Source of the DNA: Betaproteobacteria bacterium
GTDB lineage: Bacteria > Pseudomonadota > Gammaproteobacteria > Burkholderiales > Rhodocyclaceae
Assembly: GCA_020047725.1 (NCBI GenBank)
Contig: JAIFNM010000152.1
Span: 1 to 6,419, forward strand
Reading direction: 5' to 3'
Length of the DNA: 6,419 bases
This document shows positions 1 to 5,713 of the stretch, piece after piece. The notes under the pieces were generated by a model. The model saw nothing but the letters and a program-made list of their open reading frames with translations. It did not search any database and had not been told where the DNA came from. Both the position numbers and the translations under genes were made by a program. Position 1 is the first letter of the stretch, and each line of letters begins with the position of its first letter.

Positions 1-504
1 CTCACGTTCTATGGCGTCGATGGGCATCTCTGGGTTGAACACCTGCTGGTCAATCTGCCTGGTGGGCAATTGGGATTCCTGATCGTCGTCAACATTCTGG
101 TGTTTTTTCTTGCTTTTTTCCTCGACTATTTCGAGTTGTCGTTCATCGTCGTTCCACTGCTGGGACCGGTCGCAGAGAAATTGGGCATTGACCTGATCTG
201 GTTTGGCGTTTTGCTGGGCATCAACATGCAGACCTCCTTCCTGCACCCACCGTTCGGCTTCGCGCTCTTTTTCCTGCGCTCAGTCGCTCCGGCTTCGGTC
301 AAATCCAGCGATATCTACTGGGGCGCGGTACCCTTTGTCTTCATCCAGATCATCATGATCGCTCTGGTTATCGCCTTCCCGCAGATGGTCACGTTTAATC
401 TCGACAAGGGCAACAACGTCGACGCCAACTCGGTACAGATCGAGATTCCGGCGTACGAGTACGACAATTCCGAACCGGAACAGCCGACGGAGCAAGCAAA
501 GTAG
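1..504 (+). CDS. TRAP transporter large permease subunit (DctM type), C-terminal part
   Basis: Inner-membrane subunit of a tripartite (TRAP) importer that uses an ion gradient to take up a solute delivered by a periplasmic binding protein. Frame 1 is open from the left edge to a TAG stop, giving 167 codons. The 5' part, about 60% of a usual 430-residue or longer DctM protein, lies outside the window. The visible part has three hydrophobic stretches (window residues about 25-60, 64-93 and 106-130). Family-typical features include FFLDYFELSFIVVPLLGP at 39-56 and the GINMQTSFLHPPFGFALFFLR segment at 73-93, which fit the TakM/FcbT3 branch. A hydrophilic, acidic tail of about 35 residues follows the last helix, longer than I would expect. 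A strong terminator starts 14 bases after the stop. The solute-binding gene lies beyond it on the other strand. The small DctQ subunit is not visible and may lie upstream. The family call is firm; the substrate is not known. Confidence 0.93.
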   Translation, partial: LTFYGVDGHLWVEHLLVNLPGGQLGFLIVVNILVFFLAFFLDYFELSFIVVPLLGPVAEKLGIDLIWFGVLLGINMQTSFLHPPFGFALFFLRSVAPASVKSSDIYWGAVPFVFIQIIMIALVIAFPQMVTFNLDKGNNVDANSVQIEIPAYEYDNSEPEQPTEQAK

Positions 505-517
505 TCAAGCAAGCTCC

Positions 518-551
518 AAAGAAAACGGCGACCTCGGTCGCCGTTTTCTTT
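518..551. terminator. Bidirectional rho-independent terminator between convergent TRAP genes
   Basis: Perfect inverted repeat: AAAGAAAACGGCGACC (518-533) pairs with GGTCGCCGTTTTCTTT (536-551). The hairpin has a 15-bp stem with a CTCG tetraloop, or 16 bp counted as a repeat. The A-rich outer left arm and T-rich outer right arm give a GC-rich core followed by a TTTTCTTT tract when read in either direction. It lies 14 bases after the permease stop and 20 bases after the binding-protein stop, as expected for a terminator serving both genes. Confidence 0.92.
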
Positions 552-570
552 GATGAGAAACAATCGCTGC

Positions 571-1653
571 TTAACTCTTCCTGCTGAACATGAAGTTCGA
601 GTAGGAGCCTTCAGCCACGCGGAACCAGGAATTCTGCTCGTCGGTAAACGCCTTGTAATCGTCGTAGATCTTCTTGAAGTCGGGGTTCTTGGCGGATGTC
701 TCGGCGTAATACTCCATTGCTGCCTTGTAGCAGACTTCCATCACTTCTTTGGGGAAGGGCCGCAACTGTGTACCGGATGCCAGCAACTGCCTGAGAGCCA
801 GCGGGTTCTTGGCGTCGTAGCGAGCGCACATTTCCGCATTGGTGTCGGCGCACGCAGCCTGAAGCACGGTTTGATACTCTTTCGGCAGTTCCGCCCATTT
901 GGCAGCATTGATGTAGGTCGAAATCTGGGGACCACCTTCCCACCAACCCGGGTAGTAGTAGAACTTGGCGACCTTGTTGAAGCCCATCTTCTGGTCATCG
1001 TACGGACCGACCCACTCGGCCGCATCAATCGTGCCCTTTTCAAGCGAGGGATAGATATCCGCGCCCGAAATCTGCTGCGGCACTACACCCACCTTCGACA
1101 GTACGGCACCAGCCAGACCGGCGATGCGCATCTTGAGCCCCTTCAGATCGGCAACGGTCTTGATCTCCTTGCGGAACCAGCCGCCCATCTGGACGCCCGT
1201 GTTGCCGCTCGGGAAAGCGACGATATTCGACTTGGCAAAGAATTCGGCCATCAGCTTCGCGCCATTACCTTGGCGGTACCAGGCATCGGTCTGGCGGCTG
1301 TTCATGCCGAAAGGAATGGCCGTGTCGATGCAATACGTAGGATCTTTGCCAAAGTAGTAATACGAGCAGGTGAAGCCCATTTCAACGGTATTGTCCTTGA
1401 CTGCGTCATGGACGGCCGGACCCGGAACGATCTCGCCAGCGGCGAACAGCTGAATCTGGAACTTGCCACCCGTCATGTCGGAGACCCGCTTGACCAGGAA
1501 TTCAGCTGAACCGTGCAGCGTATCGAGGTTCTTGGGGAAGCTCGATGCAATCCGCCACTTGATGGTCGGTGCATTTTGGGCGATGGCAGGCATGGCCACG
1601 GCGCCGGCCGCAAGACCGACGCCGGCTTTCTTCAAAAAGGAACGTCTTTCCAT
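571..1653 (-). CDS. dctP: TRAP transporter periplasmic solute-binding protein (DctP/TakP type)
   Basis: Captures a solute, probably a small carboxylate, in the periplasm and passes it to the membrane subunits. The 360 residues are a normal length. The N-terminus has a twin-arginine signal (ERRSFLKK at 2-9), a hydrophobic stretch and a likely cleavage site after AIA at residue 25, so export through Tat is expected. The core has segments typical of the TakP/FcbT1 branch: GVQMGGWFRKEI (153-164), LKGLKMRIAG (170-179), AEWVGPYDD (212-220) and YYYPGWWEGG (232-241). Q155, R176, E213 and W214 fall at or beside the positions I recall as Na+ and carboxylate ligands in Rhodobacter TakP; this is an alignment from memory. 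The ATG is preceded by GGAG with a 10-base gap, which supports the start. A promoter-like element lies about 50 bases upstream. The gene is convergent with the permease gene rather than following it, which is less usual but still suggests they work together. Substrate (2-oxoacid, lactate or other) is unproven. Confidence 0.93.
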   Translation of the reverse strand: MERRSFLKKAGVGLAAGAVAMPAIAQNAPTIKWRIASSFPKNLDTLHGSAEFLVKRVSDMTGGKFQIQLFAAGEIVPGPAVHDAVKDNTVEMGFTCSYYYFGKDPTYCIDTAIPFGMNSRQTDAWYRQGNGAKLMAEFFAKSNIVAFPSGNTGVQMGGWFRKEIKTVADLKGLKMRIAGLAGAVLSKVGVVPQQISGADIYPSLEKGTIDAAEWVGPYDDQKMGFNKVAKFYYYPGWWEGGPQISTYINAAKWAELPKEYQTVLQAACADTNAEMCARYDAKNPLALRQLLASGTQLRPFPKEVMEVCYKAAMEYYAETSAKNPDFKKIYDDYKAFTDEQNSWFRVAEGSYSNFMFSRKS

Positions 1654-1703
1654 GGTATTTATTCTCCGGGGGGGTTAGAAAGCGATAAGCAGACAACCGG
1701 ATG

Positions 1704-1730
1704 ATTATAGCCAAAGCACAAACGTGGCAA
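1704..1730 (-). promoter_or_regulatory. Candidate sigma-70 promoter of the solute-binding gene
   Basis: On the minus strand there is a perfect TATAAT (-10; 1704-1709) and a TTGCCA (-35, five of six consensus bases; 1725-1730). The 15-base spacer is shorter than the ideal 17, which weakens the call. Transcription would start near 1697, leaving a leader of about 44 bases before the ATG at 1653. No operator was recognised. Confidence 0.5.
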
Positions 1731-1859
1731 AGGGCTTTTGCATGGAATTTTATCGGGGGATCAAGCGATCATCTGGAAGAGTAGCTTCTACAGAACCCGC
1801 TTGGATGGATCTCAGCGACGGCAGCCCCCCGGAGACCCGCATGGTTATTGGCTTACACA

Positions 1860-1896
1860 GCAGGCCAACGCAAGAAGCCCGTATTCATTGGCCTGC
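1860..1896. repeat. 9-bp inverted repeat downstream of pmbA
   Basis: GCAGGCCAA (1860-1868) and TTGGCCTGC (1888-1896) are exact reverse complements separated by 19 bases. It starts 35 bases past the pmbA stop. It could form a hairpin at the 3' end of the pmbA transcript, but no T-run follows, so it is not a typical intrinsic terminator. The rest of the 278-bp gap (1654-1931) holds the binding-protein promoter and otherwise nothing I can identify. Confidence 0.35.
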
Positions 1897-1931
1897 AGCC
1901 AGGCTCATTTGAGCGATATCGCAAGACGCAA

Positions 1932-3302
1932 TCAGCTTCCTGCCACTTTCATCTGCTCGACGAGGATCGAACCAACCTGTTTGGAGCCACGCACCAGCAC
2001 GTCGTTGCCAACACCAGCGATATTGCGGAACATGTCGCGCAGATTGCCGGCGATGGTAACTTCCTCGACCGCATGCACGATCTCGCCACCTTCAACCCAG
2101 TAACCCGCCGCGCCGCGTGAATAATCACCGTTGACGTAATTCACACCCTGGCCGAGCAACTCGGTCACCAGCAGGCCTCGCCCCATTTTCTTGAGCAGAC
2201 CATTGAAATCGCGCTTGCCCGGACGGACGATCAGATTGTGGCAACCACCGGCATTCCCGGTTGTCTGCAGGCCCAGTTTGCGCGCCGTATAGACGCTCAG
2301 GAAGTAGCCCTGCAGCACCCCGTCAACAACGACCTCTCGGTCCTGGGTGGCAACGCCGTCGCTGTCGAAATAGCCACTCGCCATGCCGCCACGCAGATGT
2401 GGACGCTCGCTAATCTGAATCTTCTTGGAAAAGACTTTTTTGCCGAGGCTATCCGCGAGAAAAGTGGTCTTTCGATACAGACTGCCGCCACTGACGGAAT
2501 GAATGAAATTTCCGATCAGCGATGCCGCCAGCGGCGCCTCGAACAGCACCGGCACCTTGCAGGTCTTTATCTTGCGCGCACCGAGTCGAGCCAGAGCGCG
2601 ACGTGCAGCGTAGTCGCCAATGGCTTCGGGCGAGGCGATGTATTGCGCATCGCGCGAGGTGGAATACCAGTCATCGCGCTGCATGTTCTCATCCTTGCCG
2701 GCGATCACTGAACAGGAAAGATAGTGGCGCGAGGACGGGTAACCACCCATGAAACCGAGACTGTTGGCCGACACGAACTGACCTTCCTGGATCGAGACCG
2801 TCGCGCCTTCCGAATTGGTCACTTGCGGACTAACGGCAAACGCCGCCTGCTCGCAGCGCGTGGCCAGATCGATAGCACCTTCAACCGGAAGCAACCACGG
2901 ATGGTAGAGATCGAGATCGGCAAAGCCCTGCTCGCGCGTCGCCAGCAGTTCCTTCTCCGGCAGGCCGGCACAGACATCGGCAGCAGTAAAACGGGCGATG
3001 TTGAGCGCCGCTTCGACGGTTTCACGCAAGGCGGCCGGCGAAAAATCCGAGGTGCTGGCATGGCCCTTGTGCTGGCCGAGATAAATGGTGACGCCGATGC
3101 CCTTGTCGCGGTTGTACTCGATGGTTTCGACTTCGCCGCAACGCACGCTGACGGATTGCCCGAAGCCTTCCGAGACATCGACCTCGCAATCGCTGGCGCC
3201 TGATTTTTTGGCATGCGCCAGAACATCCTGAGCGTACTGCTGCAGGGTTTCAAGGGGCGTACTGAAACGCGAAGGCGCGGCGGGAACGGTCGTTCGTGAC
3301 AT
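1932..3302 (-). CDS. pmbA: Metalloprotease-related protein PmbA/TldE
   Basis: Cytoplasmic partner of TldD. In E. coli the TldD/TldE complex matures the peptide antibiotic microcin B17 and degrades unfolded peptides such as CcdA. TldD supplies the zinc HExxxH site; none is present here, so this is the E-type subunit. The ATG at 3302 gives 456 residues, close to E. coli PmbA (450). A longer reading from a TTG at 3386 adds 28 non-conserved residues (Cys/Arg-rich) and reaches almost to the divergent gene, so I reject it. Family landmarks are GVTIYLGQHKGHASTSD (70-86), YRKTTFLADSLGKKVFS (276-292), TTGNAGGCHNL (347-357) and the C-terminal VNGDYSRGAAGYWVEGGEI plus EEVTIAGNLRDMF (390-425). No clear Shine-Dalgarno sequence precedes the ATG. 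The divergent neighbour is yjgA, an arrangement also found in E. coli. No tldD is visible in the window. Confidence 0.95.
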   Translation of the reverse strand: MSRTTVPAAPSRFSTPLETLQQYAQDVLAHAKKSGASDCEVDVSEGFGQSVSVRCGEVETIEYNRDKGIGVTIYLGQHKGHASTSDFSPAALRETVEAALNIARFTAADVCAGLPEKELLATREQGFADLDLYHPWLLPVEGAIDLATRCEQAAFAVSPQVTNSEGATVSIQEGQFVSANSLGFMGGYPSSRHYLSCSVIAGKDENMQRDDWYSTSRDAQYIASPEAIGDYAARRALARLGARKIKTCKVPVLFEAPLAASLIGNFIHSVSGGSLYRKTTFLADSLGKKVFSKKIQISERPHLRGGMASGYFDSDGVATQDREVVVDGVLQGYFLSVYTARKLGLQTTGNAGGCHNLIVRPGKRDFNGLLKKMGRGLLVTELLGQGVNYVNGDYSRGAAGYWVEGGEIVHAVEEVTIAGNLRDMFRNIAGVGNDVLVRGSKQVGSILVEQMKVAGS

Positions 3303-3332
3303 GGGATGACGATGCAGGCGTTGAAAGCCGCT

Positions 3333-3341
3333 ATCATAGCA
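3333..3341 (-). promoter_or_regulatory. Candidate extended -10 promoter of pmbA
   Basis: On the minus strand the bases read TGC-TATGAT: a -10 hexamer with five of six consensus bases plus the TGn extension. There is no good -35 at the usual spacing. The start of transcription would be near 3326, about 24 bases before the pmbA ATG. The element sits inside an 11-base palindrome (3330-3340). The same palindrome reads TATCAT on the plus strand and might also serve yjgA. Confidence 0.35.
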
Positions 3342-3409
3342 GTTCCCTGCCGAGCTTCCGTTCCGGCATCGCCATACCAACTGCAACCCTGCTTCTGAAT
3401 TGAAAACCG

Positions 3410-3958
3410 ATGACGACCCACCGCGACGAAGAATTACCGCCCTCGAAAACCCAGCGCAAACAGCAGATGGATGATTTGCAAACGCTTGGTGAAGAACTTG
3501 TCGAGCTGTCGAGTGATCGCATCAAAAAAATCGACATCCCGGAAAATCTGCGTGAAGCAGTGAGCGCGGCACAACGCATGACGCGGCGCGACGAGGCCAG
3601 GCGGCGCCAGATGCAGTTTATCGGGAAGATCATGCGCTCGGTCGAAGTGGAGCCGATTCGCACGGCGCTGGCTCTGGTTCGCGGCGAATCGGCCAGTGAA
3701 ACCGCCAAGCTGCATCGCCTTGAGAAACTGCGCACCGATCTGCTGGCGGATGAAAAAGTGCTGCATGAAATCGCCACACTCTACCCGTCGGTCGATCTGC
3801 AGCACCTGCGTTCGCTGTGCCGGTCGGCGCTCAAGGAACATGAGCAGAACAAGCCCCCACGCAGCTACCGAGCAATTTTCCAGTTGCTCAAGGAACTTGA
3901 GCAGGGCACTGCGGAAACAACTGAAGATACAGAACTCGCGGATCCGTCGACAGACTAA
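3410..3958 (+). CDS. darP: Ribosome biogenesis factor YjgA (DarP family)
   Basis: Associates with precursors of the 50S ribosomal subunit and helps mature the peptidyl transferase centre (known for the E. coli protein). The 182 residues match the usual length of about 180. The N-terminus has the family motif PSKTQRKQQMDDLQTLGEEL (11-30). It is followed by LPE-type IDIPENLREAV (41-51), the basic helix RRDEARRRQMQFIGKIMRSV (59-78) and IFQLLKELEQ near the end (156-165). The last 17 residues are acidic and variable. The protein is rich in charged helices and has no membrane segment. The ATG at 3410 fits the family's start, although the upstream bases carry no strong ribosome binding site. The gene is divergent from pmbA with about 107 bp between starts, and its TAA overlaps the stop of the next, convergent gene. 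Confidence 0.95.
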   Translation: MTTHRDEELPPSKTQRKQQMDDLQTLGEELVELSSDRIKKIDIPENLREAVSAAQRMTRRDEARRRQMQFIGKIMRSVEVEPIRTALALVRGESASETAKLHRLEKLRTDLLADEKVLHEIATLYPSVDLQHLRSLCRSALKEHEQNKPPRSYRAIFQLLKELEQGTAETTEDTELADPSTD

Positions 3959-5484
3959 TCGATCACGCTTTCACGGTAGCGGCCGATCTCGAAACCGCTT
4001 CCGGCCTCTTCAAATTCGACCGGCGTCAACAAATAACGCCGGTCATCGTGCACGAATTCCAGACTCTCGCGTACGTCGAAACTTCCGTTCGGCAAGACCA
4101 TTCTTGCCTCACTCGGGATATTTCTTTCGTGTAGCCAGATCCCCGGAATGGCCCCGGTGGCGGAAAACCCGCTCGCCCGCGGCCGCAGTTCTACGCTCTG
4201 TGCGTTTCTGGACAGCGCCTGGATGCCCACGCTGGCATGCGCATCAGAGTCCTTGTTGTAACGACGAACGACTCCCAGCACCCAGTTATCGCCACCCTCG
4301 GGCTGCATGCTGATCAAAGACCCGATCCCGGGCCATTCAACGCCAAGGTCATCGAGCCCGGCGCCAAAGCCGCCCAGGCTGACATTCTCAACCACCCAGC
4401 TCTCGGCCGTGCGCTCCTTGCCCAAGCGCGCCACATCACCGGCAAATACCGTAAAGCTGTCATCAAACCCGCGCAGCACGGCAATCCGCGTTTTTACGAC
4501 ATGACGGGCGTGCTCGCGCTGCGGCGGCTCTGCTGCCCAATATATCGACAGATGGCGCATCACCGGCAGCAGCACCTTGGCCGGATACTCGCCGCCAAGA
4601 TTCATATCCTTCGGCACCTCGCCGCGTTCAACACCGGGAATCAACTCGTTCAACGCCTTCGCCGCAGTTCCCGGCGAGAAAAACCGCATCGCCGGCAACA
4701 GACTGCCGGGTTGTCGCGCCATCCGCACAGGCGGCGAACCACTCGCCGTATCGATCCAATACACGCTGTCAGGCAAACAATCAGCCGAAAAAACAAAGCC
4801 CGATAGAAAATGGGCAATCAGTCGGTCTGCCAGTTCAATTTCAAGCGGTAACAGGCTATCCATCGAGGACGAGGAGAACACCAGCGCTTGCAGGTATTGC
4901 TGCGCCACGTTCGTCATACCAGGTTGCCCGGGATAAAGCTGGACAGGTTTTTGCGCATAGCCTCCGGCTTCTGCTACCCGATAAGGCTGGCCGAGGCCGC
5001 GCCACAAATCCTCTCCAACCGGCCCATAACGATATTCGACCCACTTCAACTGAGCAGCACGCGCTGCCACCAGGCGGGCTGTGACAAGTGCCAGAGAGGA
5101 CTTGAACGCCTCAGTGCCTTTGTCTTTAGGATTTCTCTGCGAGCGGCCTAGGCACAGAGCGTAGAGACTACCCACCTCACCCCAGTAGTTGTAGCACATT
5201 GTCCACAGCCGGCGCTCTTCGCTCTTTGAAAGCCTTGGCGAATGCAGATAATCGCGCGACAGACGGCGGACGTGCACTTGAGCCGCTTCGTCTAGTTGCC
5301 GGACCACATCGAAGAAATGGTCAACACGAAAATCATCGGCTGCTTGCAAGGACTCGAACCAGCCATAAACTTCATCAACCGCCTTCAAAGAATTGTCCAA
5401 TGGAATTTCGCTGACAATCCGCTTGAGCTCCTTGGCATCTCCCAGCGGATGATTGGGGCGTGACGAGAAAAAGTTGAGCATCAT
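3955..5484 (-). CDS. Uncharacterised protein with C-terminal PilZ-like domain
   Basis: I do not recognise the full-length family. The 509 residues appear cytoplasmic: no signal peptide and no convincing membrane helix. Residues 1 to about 310 look largely helical, with a Trp/Tyr-rich block near 93-110 and a 200-230 hydrophobic-helical region. From about 320 there is a pattern typical of PilZ, the cyclic-di-GMP-binding beta-barrel: REHAR (323-327, matching RxxxR), a beta-like KTRIAVLRGF (331-340), then WVVENVSLGGFGAGL (363-377) containing NVSLGG (367-372, matching D/NxSxxG), and a late WVLGVVRRY (401-409) with ASVGIQAL (417-424). The two motifs are 40 residues apart, wider than in simple PilZ domains, so an insertion is likely. 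About 85 further residues follow. If the domain is real, the protein would respond to cyclic-di-GMP; the output is unknown. An AAGGA sequence nine bases before the first of two tandem ATGs supports the start. The stop overlaps that of yjgA. Confidence 0.8.
   Translation of the reverse strand: MMLNFFSSRPNHPLGDAKELKRIVSEIPLDNSLKAVDEVYGWFESLQAADDFRVDHFFDVVRQLDEAAQVHVRRLSRDYLHSPRLSKSEERRLWTMCYNYWGEVGSLYALCLGRSQRNPKDKGTEAFKSSLALVTARLVAARAAQLKWVEYRYGPVGEDLWRGLGQPYRVAEAGGYAQKPVQLYPGQPGMTNVAQQYLQALVFSSSSMDSLLPLEIELADRLIAHFLSGFVFSADCLPDSVYWIDTASGSPPVRMARQPGSLLPAMRFFSPGTAAKALNELIPGVERGEVPKDMNLGGEYPAKVLLPVMRHLSIYWAAEPPQREHARHVVKTRIAVLRGFDDSFTVFAGDVARLGKERTAESWVVENVSLGGFGAGLDDLGVEWPGIGSLISMQPEGGDNWVLGVVRRYNKDSDAHASVGIQALSRNAQSVELRPRASGFSATGAIPGIWLHERNIPSEARMVLPNGSFDVRESLEFVHDDRRYLLTPVEFEEAGSGFEIGRYRESVID
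4018..4044. repeat. 9-bp perfect inverted repeat, possible yjgA 3'-end hairpin
   Basis: GACCGGCGT (4018-4026) and ACGCCGGTC (4036-4044) are exact reverse complements around a 9-base AT-rich loop. The repeat lies 60 bases beyond the yjgA stop, inside the 3' part of the convergent gene. With no intergenic space available, it could end or protect the yjgA transcript. No T-run follows on the plus strand. It also codes for DRRYLLTPV in the PilZ-like protein, so chance is possible. Confidence 0.35.
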
Positions 5485-5493
5485 GGCGGCCAG

Positions 5494-5498
5494 TCCTT
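5494..5498 (-). promoter_or_regulatory. Ribosome binding site of the PilZ-like gene
   Basis: AAGGA on the minus strand, with nine bases between it and the ATG at 5484 and twelve to the second ATG at 5481. It favours the first ATG. Only two bases (GT) separate it from the upstream hairpin. Confidence 0.6.
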
Positions 5499-5500
5499 AC

Positions 5501-5516
5501 TCCCCGCCAGCGGGGA
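5501..5516 (-). promoter_or_regulatory. Leader hairpin directly upstream of the ribosome binding site
   Basis: In the transcript of the PilZ-like gene, TCCCCG and CGGGGA form a 6-bp stem closed by a CTGG loop. The hairpin sits two bases upstream of the AAGGA and, together with the nearby promoter, forms a short leader. It could affect ribosome access or mRNA stability. No known riboswitch pattern was recognised, and the structure is too small for one on its own. Confidence 0.4.
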
Positions 5517-5537
5517 AAGCAATATGAATATTCCGAT

Positions 5538-5565
5538 AATATAGGGCGAATGGCCAAAGCTGCAA
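5538..5565 (-). promoter_or_regulatory. Candidate promoter of the PilZ-like gene
   Basis: The minus strand shows TTGCAG (-35; 5560-5565), a 16-base spacer and TATATT (-10, five of six consensus bases; 5538-5543). An overlapping TATTAT gives an 18-base spacer. Transcription would start near 5531, at the edge of an 8-base palindrome GAATATTC (5526-5533), leaving a leader of roughly 45 bases that contains the hairpin. The -35 is weak (only TTG matches). Confidence 0.4.
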
Positions 5566-5679
5566 GCCTGAGACTACTTTTCGACCTCCTTCGCGGCCTT
5601 CTTCGCCATCTCTCTCGTGGCCTATTTCACCGCCAATCAGGCGCTTCCATAAATCGGGGATGAATGCAGGCCAATCCAT

Positions 5680-5685
5680 TACAAT
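5680..5685 (+). promoter_or_regulatory. Candidate -10 element of thyA
   Basis: TACAAT matches five of six -10 bases and would place the start near 5692, about 22 bases before the thyA ATG. No good -35 is seen at 16-18 bases upstream, so the call rests on the hexamer and its position. The remainder of the 5485-5713 gap shows a pyrimidine-rich stretch (about 5575-5632) of unknown meaning. Confidence 0.3.
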
Positions 5686-5713
5686 CGAAGGCTCAAAACC
5701 ACTCCGCAAAAGA

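Noticed and set aside
550..1509. 319-codon plus-strand open frame opposite the solute-binding gene
   Set aside because: It is the antisense shadow of a gene with clear family motifs; GC-rich third positions keep this frame open and the peptide resembles no family I know.
1725..1742. TGGC...TTGC pattern resembling a sigma-54 promoter on the plus strand
   Set aside because: The GG and GC elements are 12 bases apart instead of 10, and no plus-strand gene follows.
1738..2103. Plus-strand open frame of 121 codons across the gap and the pmbA 3' end
   Set aside because: It mostly overlaps pmbA antisense, the peptide is low-quality and there is no ribosome binding site.
2238..3203. Several plus-strand open frames opposite pmbA
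   Set aside because: All are shadows of pmbA; none shows a family motif.
3303..3386. 28-residue N-terminal extension of PmbA from a TTG codon
   Set aside because: It exceeds the family length, is Cys/Arg-rich, and the ATG at 3302 gives the expected 456-residue protein. The stretch is better read as the shared promoter region.
4237..4806. 189-codon plus-strand frame opposite the PilZ-like gene
   Set aside because: The minus-strand frame is much longer, has a ribosome binding site and PilZ-like motifs. This peptide is Arg/His-rich in the way typical of antisense frames.
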